From Neobacillus muris (GTDB lineage Bacteria; Bacillota; Bacilli; Bacillales; Cytobacillaceae), in contig NZ_CALPDF010000037.1 in NCBI RefSeq assembly GCF_943193175.1, forward strand, positions 1 to 48,225: a DNA stretch of 48,225 nucleotides. The letters are read 5' to 3'. Position numbers and translations under genes: made by a program. The stretch's first letter is position 1, and each line of letters begins with the position of its first letter. Under the pieces are notes generated by a model. The model saw only the letters and a list, made by a program, of their open reading frames with translations, was not told the origin of the DNA and searched no databases. Positions 15,585-23,432 of this stretch are shown piece by piece.

Positions 15585-15697
15585 CTGTTGATTGGCGCGG
15601 AAGGCACGAAGACTCCTGCGGGAGTACGGGGCTGGGGAGATCCCGGCGACGAAGGAAGCTCCCCGGCACGCCCGCTGCCTGGAGCGCCAATCAACAG
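15585..15697 (+). repeat. GC-rich palindromic repeat, copy B
   Basis: About 113 bases with perfect 14-base terminal inverted repeats, CTGTTGATTGGCGC and GCGCCAATCAACAG. The inside holds GACTCCTGCGGGA and further paired G/C-rich arms, so an RNA copy would fold into one long branched hairpin. It is in opposite orientation to copy A. Confidence 0.8.
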
Positions 15698-15724
15698 ACT
15701 TGTTGAAAACCCTATGCATTAATA

Positions 15725-15824
15725 ATATGATGCTAAATTGATTGACGCGGTTAATTATTAAAGAAAATAAAAGGCTGTAGAAAACTTTTTCGATAGCCTG
15801 AAGCTGACTTTTCAGCCTCTTTAT
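15725..15824 (+). repeat. Dispersed repeat with two hairpins, copy 1
   Basis: A segment of about 95 bases. It starts near GACGCGGTTAATTATTAAAG, then has an imperfect hairpin (GGCTGTAGAAA with TTTCGATAGCC) and a second one (GCTGA-CTTT-TCAGC). The reverse complement of 48132-48225 aligns along its whole length. It ends against the 3' end of the moeB-like gene. Confidence 0.6.
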
Positions 15825-15831
15825 TATTTTA

Positions 15832-16860
15832 TTAATTGCCAATATATTTCGAGTAAAGTGATTTTGCTTTTGCCAGATCATTTGTTCCATGAATGAGGAC
15901 GCGGGCATCCTTAAATAAAACGATTGTGATATCCTCGTCAGGTGAAAACCTGACTAAGAAATCGTTTGCTGCCACCTTGCCAATTTTTTTTAGATTCTCG
16001 GCTGCCGCTTTTAAATCAAGTTCCCGTTTATTTCTCGGATTCACTTGTACCGTATCCCTGCCACAAAGTGTGGAATAGGTCTCTTGAGGGGCGGATGCAC
16101 GGTTAAGAAAATCAAATTCCCGTTTACCGCATGCTCGGCAGTTAGGATTTTTCCCTTTGGAAATATCCATTTGCAGAGAGACATGATCCCAAATATCAAT
16201 TTGCTCCAAATTGGGTGTTGTGTCATGCCCTACTAATAATTTGATCGTTTCCATCGCTTGGTAAGAACCAATAATATCTGTTAACGGCGAAAGTACTCCA
16301 ACGGTATCACAGGTTTCCCCCATTCCTGCCGGAACTTGTGGATATAGGCAGCGATAACAAGGAGTAATACCAGGCTTAAATACTGCAAACATGCCTCTTG
16401 AACTTACAGCAGCCCCATGAACCCAAGGGATACCATACTTAACCGCTACGTCATTGATCAAAAACCGAGTCATAAAATTATCTGTGCCATCAACAATAAC
16501 ATCCATTCTATTTATCAATTCTTCGGCATTATCAAGGTTTAAATCGGCTATAACGGCGTCTACAGTCACTGTAGAGTTTATTTCATTCAACCTTTTTTGT
16601 GCTGCAGCAGCTTTAGGCAAATTAAATTGGGCATCTCCTTCATCAAATAACGTTTGCCGCTGCAAATTGGATAATTCCACCAAATCCCGGTCAATCAACC
16701 GGACGTATCCTACTCCTGAGCGGACAAGGTGGTTGGAAATAACCGTCCCCAGCGCTCCGGCGCCAACAACAGCAACGCGCGATTGCATTAAGGCTTGTTG
16801 GCCTGTTTCCCCAATCCCTGCAAAAAGAATTTGCCTTGAATAACGGGCTAAATCACTCAT
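15832..16860 (-). CDS. moeB: MoeB/ThiF-type adenylyltransferase
   Basis: A 342-residue E1-like enzyme that adenylates the C-terminal glycine of a small sulfur carrier such as MoaD or ThiS. The ATP motif GAGALG is at 33-38, the arginine pair at LQRQ (67-70), the zinc Cys pairs at CYRC (168, 171) and CRAC (241, 244), and Cys184 lies in GETCDT. A C-terminal extension (about 255-342) lacks a rhodanese domain. The start is ATG 16860, with GGGGA six bases upstream; an ATG four codons earlier has a poorer site. It is divergent from the aldehyde oxidoreductase gene and near moaD, which supports a pterin-cofactor role. A ThiF role cannot be excluded. Confidence 0.88.
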   Translation of the reverse strand: MSDLARYSRQILFAGIGETGQQALMQSRVAVVGAGALGTVISNHLVRSGVGYVRLIDRDLVELSNLQRQTLFDEGDAQFNLPKAAAAQKRLNEINSTVTVDAVIADLNLDNAEELINRMDVIVDGTDNFMTRFLINDVAVKYGIPWVHGAAVSSRGMFAVFKPGITPCYRCLYPQVPAGMGETCDTVGVLSPLTDIIGSYQAMETIKLLVGHDTTPNLEQIDIWDHVSLQMDISKGKNPNCRACGKREFDFLNRASAPQETYSTLCGRDTVQVNPRNKRELDLKAAAENLKKIGKVAANDFLVRFSPDEDITIVLFKDARVLIHGTNDLAKAKSLYSKYIGN

Positions 16861-17077
16861 GAAATTCCCCATTTCCAGCTAATATGGCACTTCAACTTTA
16901 CTACATCCATTTTTATCATAACAAAATATGAAATTAGATTCCTTATTGAAGATTTAATTTTAAAAAAATTGAAAAAAGTGTTATAATCAAAATAATATTT
17001 GGATTTTCTGCTAAATTTTTGAAATTTGTCTTAGCTTTTAAGAGATAAAAATATTTAAGAGGAAAAGAGGGGTAGAT

Positions 17078-18907
17078 ATGAATATAGGCGGCTTTAAAAA
17101 CAAAGAAGTACTAGTAGACCTAACAGATGGAACCGTATCTTACAGATCAATCAATGAGGAAGATGCGAAAAAGTACATTGGCGGAAGAGGGCTTGGCGTA
17201 AAATATGTGCTGGATAACGGGCCTGAGGTGGAAGCGCTTTCTCCAGAAAATATTCTATGCATCATGACTGGTCCTGTGACAGGCTCCCGTTCAGCCATGA
17301 GCGGACGCTTGTGTGTTGTAACGAAATCCCCGCTAACCGGCACCGTGACAGACTCCCATATGGGCGGTTGGACAGCAGCCCGCCTAAAATGGGCTGGTAT
17401 CGATAATATTATCGTAAAGGGAAAAAGCGGCAAGCCTGTTTATCTTTATATCGAAGAAGGCAAGGCGGAAATTCGCGATGCCTCTAATCTTTGGGGAACC
17501 AGCACTAGAGCCTTTATTAAGGCCATGCAAGATCAATATGGAGAAAAGGATCTCAGTGTCATGACAATCGGCCAGGCTGGGGAAAATACGGTCCGCTATT
17601 CTTCCTTCATAAATGAACATGACCGTTCAGCGGGACGCGGCGGGACTGCGGCGGTTGCTGGGTTTAAAAAACTGAAAGCCATTGTCATTAAAGCTCCGCA
17701 AAAAGGAAATATGCCAGTTGCTAAATTAGATAACGAATATAAAGAAGCCAACAAAAAGGCCTTGAAGGCCGTTCTTGAAGGCGGTTTGACTGCACCCAAC
17801 AAGGGCGGTTTATCCGTTTACGGGACAAACGTTTTAACCAACCTCATCAACGAGGTGGGCGCACTGCCAACGAAAAACTCACAACTGACTTACTGGGAAG
17901 AGGCCGAAAAGCACAGCGGCGAATATGTAAATCAGCATCTTCGGATTGCCAATAAATCATGCCATGCTTGCCCTGTTGGCTGTAAAATTGAAGTCGAAGT
18001 CAAGGATGGAAAATATAAAACCCGGGTGGAAAGTATTGAGTTCGAATCGGCTTGGTCACTAGGCTCCAACTGCTTATTAAGTGATGCGGAAGCCATTTCT
18101 TACTTAATTGACCGCTGCAACGAATACGGAATTGATACCATTGAGCTTGGCCATGCCTTCTCAATTACCATGGAGGCATATGAGAAAGGGATCATTTCCG
18201 AAGAGTTAAATTGGGGCGATGCCGACGCTATGCTAGAATTGACCAGGAAGATTGCTTATCGTGAAGGTCTTGGCGGCCTGCTTGCAGAAGGACCGGCGCG
18301 TGCTGCTGCAGCTTGGGGAGCGCCTGAACTTTCCATGTCTGTTAAGGGTCAGTCTATCCCAGCCTATGACCCGCGTGGAATTCAAGGTATTGGTCTTGGG
18401 TATGCAACTAGTAACCGCGGCGCCTGCCATTTGCGCGGCTATACGGTTGCCAGTGAAATTGCCGGCATTCCAGAACCAACGGATCGTTTGAAACCGGAAG
18501 GAAAAGGGGAGCTATTAAAGATTTTCCAAGATATGCTTGCCTTCTCTGATTCTATGAACATTTGTAAATTTTCCTCTTTCTCAGAAAACGCGGAACATTA
18601 CGCGGAGCAATACAGTGCCATGACCGGTATTCCCATAACTGCTGAAGATGTCATGAAAGCTGGGGAAAGAATTTATAACCTAGAACGTTATTATAACAAC
18701 CTAGCTGGCTTCAACAAACGGGAAGATGACTTCCTCCCTAAGCGGTTCACAGAAGAACCAGCAACTGGTAATAGCGCAGGACACGTCAGCCGGATGGATA
18801 TCATGTTAGAGGAATATTATCAAGTCCGCGGCTGGGAAGACGGCGTAGTTCCAGAAGTGAAGTTACGCGAACTTGGCATCATCGATCCTGAAAATCAAGC
18901 TGTATAA
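17078..18907 (+). CDS. aor: Aldehyde:ferredoxin oxidoreductase (tungsten/molybdenum pterin enzyme)
   Basis: A 609-residue AOR-family enzyme that oxidises aldehydes to acids (or the reverse) with ferredoxin. The N-terminal domain carries GGRGLG, TGPVTGS and SPLTGTVTDSHMGG, which line the bis-pterin site. The [4Fe-4S] ligands are CHACPVGC (Cys295, 298, 302) and Cys496 in DSMNIC. That spacing is the one known for Pyrococcus AOR (288, 291, 295, 494), so all cluster ligands are kept. It is presumably cytoplasmic. GAGGGG precedes the ATG. A TATAAT at 16982-16987 is a candidate -10, without a good -35. It has no ferredoxin gene beside it. The cluster with moeB and moaD suggests dedicated cofactor supply. 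The substrate is unknown. Confidence 0.92.
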   Translation: MNIGGFKNKEVLVDLTDGTVSYRSINEEDAKKYIGGRGLGVKYVLDNGPEVEALSPENILCIMTGPVTGSRSAMSGRLCVVTKSPLTGTVTDSHMGGWTAARLKWAGIDNIIVKGKSGKPVYLYIEEGKAEIRDASNLWGTSTRAFIKAMQDQYGEKDLSVMTIGQAGENTVRYSSFINEHDRSAGRGGTAAVAGFKKLKAIVIKAPQKGNMPVAKLDNEYKEANKKALKAVLEGGLTAPNKGGLSVYGTNVLTNLINEVGALPTKNSQLTYWEEAEKHSGEYVNQHLRIANKSCHACPVGCKIEVEVKDGKYKTRVESIEFESAWSLGSNCLLSDAEAISYLIDRCNEYGIDTIELGHAFSITMEAYEKGIISEELNWGDADAMLELTRKIAYREGLGGLLAEGPARAAAAWGAPELSMSVKGQSIPAYDPRGIQGIGLGYATSNRGACHLRGYTVASEIAGIPEPTDRLKPEGKGELLKIFQDMLAFSDSMNICKFSSFSENAEHYAEQYSAMTGIPITAEDVMKAGERIYNLERYYNNLAGFNKREDDFLPKRFTEEPATGNSAGHVSRMDIMLEEYYQVRGWEDGVVPEVKLRELGIIDPENQAV

Positions 18908-18914
18908 TAGTCCG

Positions 18915-18951
18915 AAAAAGGCCTCTGCTCAACATGCAGAAGCCTTTTTTA
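18915..18951. terminator. Bidirectional terminator between aor and the moaD operon
   Basis: AAAAAGGCCTCTGC and GCAGAAGCCTTTTT form a long stem with one mismatch, with A-run and T-run ends. It can end both convergent transcripts. Confidence 0.8.
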
Positions 18952-18954
18952 AAT

Positions 18955-19227
18955 TTATCCACCTATTCTAGTCGTTTTATATCGATAGTTTTTGATCAGC
19001 TCCGCTAATTCGATCTGATCCTTAGCATGGAACCGCACTGTCACAGCATTCACCTTAAAAGAAGAAGTGAACGTTATTTCCTGTTCTGATACGATTTCTC
19101 CTGTCCAATCGTTTGCTGCATAGACAAACGGAAAACGATCCGTTACTCGTTTTGCCCCGAGCTCTTCAAAATACACCCCCAGGTGTTCCCGCTTTATTCC
19201 CCGAAACTCTAACTGTTTCACTTCCAC
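18955..19227 (-). CDS. Small MoaD-coupled protein (DUF1952-like)
   Basis: A 90-residue soluble protein, second gene of a pair with moaD. It begins (GTG start) MEVKQLEFRGIKREHLGVYFEELGA and ends KNYRYKTTRIGG. The final Gly-Gly is notable beside a sulfur-carrier gene. It may belong to the MoaD-related DUF1952 family, but this is from memory and tentative. The GTG at 19227 is one base after the moaD stop, and GGTGG at the end of moaD serves as ribosome site, so translation is coupled. The gene is convergent with aor. Its role in pterin-cofactor sulfur transfer is inferred from position only. Confidence 0.65.
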   Translation of the reverse strand: MEVKQLEFRGIKREHLGVYFEELGAKRVTDRFPFVYAANDWTGEIVSEQEITFTSSFKVNAVTVRFHAKDQIELAELIKNYRYKTTRIGG

Positions 19228-19228
19228 A

Positions 19229-19501
19229 TCAGCCACCAGCAACAGGCGGAAAAAGCGCAAATTGATCTGATTCTTTGACAGTGGTCTCAAGGCTGTTTAA
19301 GTGGATGATATTCTGCCCGTTTACATAAACATGAACAAAAGGCCGTAATTCTTTTTCCACAGTCAAAATCTCATCCTGCAATTCTGGAAACATTTCGATC
19401 ATCTTATTTAAAACATCGATAACCTGATTCCCATCAGGCTTAACCTCCACGGTGACTCCTCCGCATATTTGGCGGAGATTGGCAAATACTTTAACAAGCA
19501 C
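19229..19501 (-). CDS. moaD: MoaD/ThiS-family sulfur carrier
   Basis: A 90-residue ubiquitin-fold sulfur carrier. It begins (GTG) MLVKVFANLRQICGG and ends FALFPPVAGG, with the C-terminal Gly-Gly that is adenylated by a MoeB-type E1 and then carries the thiocarboxylate. The HVYVNGQNI segment before the end is typical. The GTG at 19501 has AGGAGAGG six bases upstream; a TTG further 5' has none. It sits in an operon with a 90-residue gene, convergent with aor and 2.4 kb from the moeB-like gene. AOR clusters of other bacteria often include such a MoaD, and it may be specific to that enzyme. Confidence 0.88.
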   Translation of the reverse strand: MLVKVFANLRQICGGVTVEVKPDGNQVIDVLNKMIEMFPELQDEILTVEKELRPFVHVYVNGQNIIHLNSLETTVKESDQFALFPPVAGG

Positions 19502-19569
19502 AACAACCCTCTCCTCTCCCCTTTCTTTCCATATTAAAACCAAAAAAGGCTGTTGTCACTTTTTTCTGA

Positions 19570-19612
19570 CATTAAAAGGGGCTGCCGAAATTTTTTCGGC
19601 AGCCCCTTGACA
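19570..19612 (-). terminator. Intrinsic terminator of yisL
   Basis: On the minus strand AAGGGGCTGCCGAAA pairs perfectly with TTTCGGCAGCCCCTT and is followed by TTAAT. It starts 14 bases past the yisL stop codon. Confidence 0.8.
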
Positions 19613-19625
19613 GAGATTGTTCAAA

Positions 19626-19985
19626 TTATGGGGTTAAAAATGACATAGGCAGCTTCACAAATCCTAGATATAATACAAGCAGCCATGCCACCACAAACTG
19701 AATCCAGAAAACGGAGGTTTTGCGGTTATTTGCTACTCGGCCGAGCAGCATTTCAAAAATTCCAATTACCCACAATCCCACAATGGCTTTCAAAATGTAC
19801 CAAACATCAATATTAATACCGGAGAACAGCAGTCCCGCACCTGTCGCGATAATTGCCAAATAAAGAACGCGCAAAATCATTTGGACAATTTTAAAGGCCT
19901 TTGCTTTCCCGCTTTTATGTAAGCCAATAGAAACAAAAAATAAAATGAGAGCTAAAAGCCATGCTGTAATATGACCATGAATCAT
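19626..19985 (-). CDS. yisL: YisL-family (DUF1516) membrane protein
   Basis: A 119-residue protein made of four hydrophobic helices: about 3-22, 35-58 (IVQMILRVLYLAIIATGAGLL), 66-84 and 94-115. Short charged turns lie between them. It matches the DUF1516/YisL family in size and layout; its function is unknown. GGAGG precedes the ATG. It lies directly downstream of yisK on the same strand, as in B. subtilis. Confidence 0.85.
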   Translation of the reverse strand: MIHGHITAWLLALILFFVSIGLHKSGKAKAFKIVQMILRVLYLAIIATGAGLLFSGINIDVWYILKAIVGLWVIGIFEMLLGRVANNRKTSVFWIQFVVAWLLVLYLGFVKLPMSFLTP

Positions 19986-20113
19986 TGATTAATCCTCCTT
20001 TTCAGGTGTTCTATTTTTCCAACCTATCATACCATAGGAAGATGTTAAATACGAAAGAAAAAACAAATAAGGCATTGCTTTCGTAACATGTGAAGTTCCT
20101 GAAATGGGGCAGA

Positions 20114-21028
20114 TTAATCTTTATCCTGAATGAACGATTTTAGTGTTCCGACTTTTTCTACCTTAACCTCGATCGTATCACCAGGCTGTAAAAACATAGG
20201 CGGTTTAAATCCACTGCCGACTCCAGCTGGTGTTCCGGTAGCAATAATATCTCCCGGTTCTAGTGTCATTCCAGCTGATAGGACGGAGATAATCTCCTCA
20301 ATAGGAAAAATAAAATGTTTTGTATTGGAGGATTGGCGCACTTCGCCATTCACCTTTGTTTCAATGTCCAGTAGATTGGGATTTTCAATCAAACTCTTGT
20401 GGACAATCCATGGCCCCATTGGACAGGTAGTATCTAAGCTCTTTCCAATGAAATATTGCTTATGTTTTGACTGCAAGTCCCTTGCCGTAACATCGTTAAT
20501 AATGGTATAGCCAAAAACATGGTCGAGTGCTTCCTCTTTTTTAATGGCCCTTCCGCTTTTCCCTATGATAACAACTAATTCTCCTTCATAATCTAGCTCG
20601 CTGGTTACTCCTCTATGGTTTAAAACCGATTCATTTGGGCCGATAACAGCAGTAGGTGCTTTGGTAAATACAATTGGCGCTTTAGGAATATCCTCCGCAC
20701 TGCCCATCTCAATGGCATGTTCAGCATAGTTTTTGCCTATACAAAAGATGTTTTTAGCTGGTCTCGGTATGGGAGCAAGCAAGGAGATCTCGGAGAACGG
20801 GATAAAATAGGCATTTGGCGCCTCTTGCGTTTGCACCCAATCTGCCAATTGTCTCACCTTTCCAATGCAGCGGTCACCATCCGAAATAAACTCAATCATT
20901 GAATCAGGAAAGCTTGTTTCGCCTGTTCTGGCCTGTTCCGTACGATTAAGCGGCAGGACAGCTTTTTGGTCTTCATCCACAAGACATACAAAAATGTCTT
21001 CCCGATGTTTGGCAGTTGCAAATTTCAT
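20114..21028 (-). CDS. yisK: Fumarylacetoacetate-hydrolase-family protein YisK
   Basis: A 304-residue FAH-superfamily enzyme. The C-terminal domain (about 95-300) holds the metal site motif DYEGELVVIIGK, preceded by CIGKNYAEHA and followed by GYTIINDVTARDLQ and TGTPAGVG. B. subtilis YisK has been reported as an oxaloacetate decarboxylase that also interacts with the cytoskeletal protein Mbl; length and neighbours fit that protein. The ATG at 21028 (MKFATAKH) is used because GGTGAT lies upstream and the family begins there; an ATG two codons earlier overlaps the ribosome site. It is divergent from the gerP operon. Confidence 0.86.
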   Translation of the reverse strand: MKFATAKHREDIFVCLVDEDQKAVLPLNRTEQARTGETSFPDSMIEFISDGDRCIGKVRQLADWVQTQEAPNAYFIPFSEISLLAPIPRPAKNIFCIGKNYAEHAIEMGSAEDIPKAPIVFTKAPTAVIGPNESVLNHRGVTSELDYEGELVVIIGKSGRAIKKEEALDHVFGYTIINDVTARDLQSKHKQYFIGKSLDTTCPMGPWIVHKSLIENPNLLDIETKVNGEVRQSSNTKHFIFPIEEIISVLSAGMTLEPGDIIATGTPAGVGSGFKPPMFLQPGDTIEVKVEKVGTLKSFIQDKD

Positions 21029-21132
21029 CTCCATCACCCTTTCTTTTTCTATAAGAACAGAATAACTGAAAATTTCCAATCTAACAAATAAAGGCGTTTA
21101 ATTTCTATTAAAATTATGCCGTTAGATATAAA

Positions 21133-21166
21133 TATGGGCGTTTTAATCACATTAACAGCGCCCATA
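21133..21166. other. Dyad in the yisK-gerPA intergenic region
   Basis: TATGGGCG and CGCCCATA are perfect 8-base arms around an 18-base loop. No T-run follows on either strand. It lies upstream of gerPA, between the two divergent genes, and could be a protein site or a leader hairpin. A CATACATAA just after it resembles part of a sigma-K -10 (CATA-N3-TA) with one mismatch, which is weak. Confidence 0.35.
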
Positions 21167-21266
21167 CATAAGATGGGAATAGGTAAGCACGACTGGAAGT
21201 TTATTCCGCTTTCACTGGCCATTATCCAAGATGGTTTTAACCTATCTAAAAAAGGTGTTGTTGTTT

Positions 21267-21488
21267 ATGCCGGCAATTGTTGGTGTTGCTCAAGTCATTA
21301 CATTAGGAAACAGTTCCACTTTTCATATTGGAGATGTATACAAAATCATGCCGTTTTCAACTGCCAAGACCTTCTCCGGAGCAGGTTCCTTTAATACTGG
21401 GGATCAATTGGCAATCCGAAACCAAGTAAGTTCGACAAACACATACGATCCCGATGTCATTGATCAAAGTAATTTCTTAAATATGTAA
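21267..21488 (+). CDS. gerPA: Spore germination protein GerPA
   Basis: A 73-residue coat-associated protein, first gene of gerPABCDEF. GerP proteins let small germinants pass through the spore coat to their receptors. It starts MPAIVGVAQVITLGNSSTFHIGD and contains SGAGSFNTGD, which is shared with GerPF. The ATG at 21267 follows AAAAAGGTG. As a spore-coat operon in B. subtilis it is made in the mother cell under sigma-K. Identification rests on family signature, length and the complete operon. Confidence 0.9.
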   Translation: MPAIVGVAQVITLGNSSTFHIGDVYKIMPFSTAKTFSGAGSFNTGDQLAIRNQVSSTNTYDPDVIDQSNFLNM

Positions 21489-21506
21489 TAAACAGGTGGT
21501 TAACCG

Positions 21507-21791
21507 ATGAATGTTTATATACAGCAATCCATTCAGATAAACAGCTTAAGAGTAGGGGGCATTACCAATTCCTCAGTCCTTCAAATTGGCAGTGCAGGAA
21601 TGATCAAGCCAGCCTCCTATCTATACAATACAGGAGGCTTTACCGGTCCAGCGCCAGCTACTATAAAACCAGATGAATTAGCGGGGCAAACAGCAGTACA
21701 CTCATTTGGGACTCCTCCACCCAGCTTGACGGAACAGCCTTCAGTCCCTTTACAGGCTCCCGTCAGATCAAGAGATCGGAATCAATCTTAA
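21507..21791 (+). CDS. gerPB: Spore germination protein GerPB
   Basis: A 94-residue protein beginning MNVYIQQSIQINSLRVGGIT with SSVLQIGSAG near 22-31, the typical GerPB/GerPD/GerPE core. The C-terminal third is Pro/Thr-rich and a little longer than the B. subtilis protein. It starts 18 bases after gerPA, with GGTGGTTAACCG upstream. Part of the gerP operon. Confidence 0.88.
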   Translation: MNVYIQQSIQINSLRVGGITNSSVLQIGSAGMIKPASYLYNTGGFTGPAPATIKPDELAGQTAVHSFGTPPPSLTEQPSVPLQAPVRSRDRNQS

Positions 21792-21875
21792 ATTTCTGCC
21801 TCACAAGAAGAATGAATGGAATAAATTAGGTCTTCTGGTGATAGCGTCAGAGAAGACATGTTGCGGGGTGATAAA

Positions 21876-22490
21876 ATGTATCAAGATCTTTCTCAGTACC
21901 TTCAATGGCTTCAAATGTATATGCAATCACAAGAAAATAGAATTGCCTCTTTGGAAGCATCTATTCAAAAAATGCAGCAAGAGATCAAAACATTACATGA
22001 AACAAAAGCGATTCATGTGGATCGAATTGAATACAAGTTTGATCAATTAAAGGTTGAGACTCTTGAAGGCACATTAAACATTGGCCTAAACCCCAATGAT
22101 TTGTCTGGCATTGAAGAATTTGAGGTGCAAAATCAGGCACTAAACACTCAATTTACCCCTGCAGATCAAATGAAAAGGTCGATGAAAATTGAAGAAGCCA
22201 TCTATCAATATTTAGAATCCGATTTGCCGGACATCATCAGCCAGGCCCAAACTAAATTAAATATTCAACCAAACGAATCCTATTTATCTTTTATTAAACA
22301 GGATATTATTAAACAGCTTCCAACAAGGGTTGACTATCATCTGAAGAATTTTCATGCTAACCGCAATTCGGATATCCCGCTGAATGCTGACTTACAGATC
22401 ATTGAACTCATTAAACAAGAAATTCAAAATGGGGTAGCGGCATTTTTAAATCAGCTTCCAGAAAATATGAAAGGAATGAAACCAGAATGA
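21876..22490 (+). CDS. gerPC: Spore germination protein GerPC
   Basis: A 204-residue protein, the largest of the GerP set. An N-terminal coiled coil (about 1-45: YLQWLQMYMQSQENRIASLE then IQKMQQEIKTLHE) is followed by a beta segment (VDRIEYKFDQLKVETLEGTLNIGL) and a helical C-terminal half. Length equals that of B. subtilis GerPC within one residue. The ATG at 21876 follows GCGGGGTGATAAA. Its stop codon overlaps the gerPD start (ATGA). Confidence 0.9.
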   Translation: MYQDLSQYLQWLQMYMQSQENRIASLEASIQKMQQEIKTLHETKAIHVDRIEYKFDQLKVETLEGTLNIGLNPNDLSGIEEFEVQNQALNTQFTPADQMKRSMKIEEAIYQYLESDLPDIISQAQTKLNIQPNESYLSFIKQDIIKQLPTRVDYHLKNFHANRNSDIPLNADLQIIELIKQEIQNGVAAFLNQLPENMKGMKPE

Positions 22491-22669
22491 TTTTTGAGGT
22501 TTATAACCGAGATCTTTGTGTAGGGAATATCACCATAACTGGTGTCGCCAGCTCCTCCATGGTTTTAATTGGCGACACCGAGACCATTCAACTTGCCTCC
22601 GCATTTGACACCCCTGCCGAATCTCTTATTATCGGACCTTTTGTCCCGCTTCAGCCGGGTGTGCAGTAA
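22487..22669 (+). CDS. gerPD: Spore germination protein GerPD
   Basis: A 60-residue protein starting MIFEVYNRDLCVGNITITGVASSS, with VLIGDTETIQ, the small GerPB/D/E-type core. It overlaps gerPC by four bases (ATGA) and is followed one base later by gerPE, so translation along this part of the operon is coupled. Confidence 0.88.
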   Translation: MIFEVYNRDLCVGNITITGVASSSMVLIGDTETIQLASAFDTPAESLIIGPFVPLQPGVQ

Positions 22670-22670
22670 T

Positions 22671-23078
22671 ATGTTAGAAAGAACATCCAGCGTCGATCAT
22701 ATCCATGTAAAACAAGTGGCTTTTTCCTCTACCCTTCAAATCGGGGATTCCCAAATTATTAACCAATTTTCAAGGGCAATCGCCTTGCAAAGAGAGGCTG
22801 AAATATTTTTTGGCAATGAAGTTAATTTTGCTGACTATCGCGTATTTACGAAGCCAATTCCACTTGAGCCCGTTTATGAACCAGTCACTTTCATCCGTCA
22901 CAACACTTCACCGCTAATCAAGGTCCGCAATATTGATATCACTGGGATTTCCTCTTCTTCCACACTGCATGTTGGAAACAGCAGGAATATATATTCGGAG
23001 GCGAGGGTCAAACATATACGCCATCTCTCGCCATATGGGCATGAACAAGACATTCGTTACCTGCATAGATTACGGTAA
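22671..23078 (+). CDS. gerPE: Spore germination protein GerPE
   Basis: A 135-residue protein with two related halves: VDHIHVKQVAFSSTLQIGDS near the N-terminus, and IKVRNIDITGISSSSTLHVGNS near 82-103. This internal repeat of the GerP core is as expected for GerPE. The ATG lies one base after the gerPD stop and has only a weak ribosome site, which fits translational coupling. Confidence 0.88.
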   Translation: MLERTSSVDHIHVKQVAFSSTLQIGDSQIINQFSRAIALQREAEIFFGNEVNFADYRVFTKPIPLEPVYEPVTFIRHNTSPLIKVRNIDITGISSSSTLHVGNSRNIYSEARVKHIRHLSPYGHEQDIRYLHRLR

Positions 23079-23124
23079 AGGCAATTGCCCATAAGAATTT
23101 TATCAAAAGAAAAGGATGTTTTTA

Positions 23125-23343
23125 ATGCCCGCGATTATAGGACCCGTACAAATTGTCAATGTATCAGGAGGAATCGTCCAATTCGGCGACACGTTATACA
23201 TCTCTCCAAAATCTGGCTCAAAAACGTTTGGAGGATCAGGAGGATTCAATACCGGCGGCCTCATTGTTGCCAATAATGGACTTAACGCAACCAACGTCCT
23301 CGATACACAACTGGTTGACCAGCCTATTGCTGGGAATTTTTAA
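23125..23343 (+). CDS. gerPF: Spore germination protein GerPF
   Basis: A 72-residue paralogue of GerPA. It begins MPAIIGPVQIVNVSGGIVQFGD and has YISPKSGSKTFGGSGGFNTGG and the late ATNVLDTQLVDQ. The ATG at 23125 follows AAAAGGATG. Last gene of the gerP operon, convergent with addA. Confidence 0.9.
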   Translation: MPAIIGPVQIVNVSGGIVQFGDTLYISPKSGSKTFGGSGGFNTGGLIVANNGLNATNVLDTQLVDQPIAGNF

Positions 23344-23390
23344 AACAAAAATCTGGCTAAGATCAAGGACACAAAATACAGCTAATATAC

Positions 23391-23432
23391 AAAAATGACA
23401 TAAACCCATATTGGGCTTATGTCATTTTTTTA
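23391..23432. terminator. Bidirectional terminator between gerPF and addA
   Basis: AAAAATGACATAAACCC and GGGCTTATGTCATTTTTTT form a stem with a mismatch near the loop (loop ATATT). It overlaps the addA stop codon and serves both convergent operons. Confidence 0.82.

Noticed and set aside
14991..15831. Possible insertion sequence or CRISPR array in the repeat-rich stretch
   Set aside because: No transposase-like frame is present and the repeats are not evenly spaced with unique spacers. They are palindromic interspersed elements.
15411..15908. Open frame of 165 codons on the minus strand across the gene-free stretch
   Set aside because: It runs through palindrome B and the dispersed repeat, has no good ribosome site, and overlaps the end of the moeB-like gene in another frame. 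It looks like chance.
21116..21394. Plus-strand frame of 92 codons upstream of and overlapping gerPA
   Set aside because: It overlaps the gerPA start in another frame, lacks a ribosome site and contains the intergenic dyad. gerPA has the family sequence and a good start.
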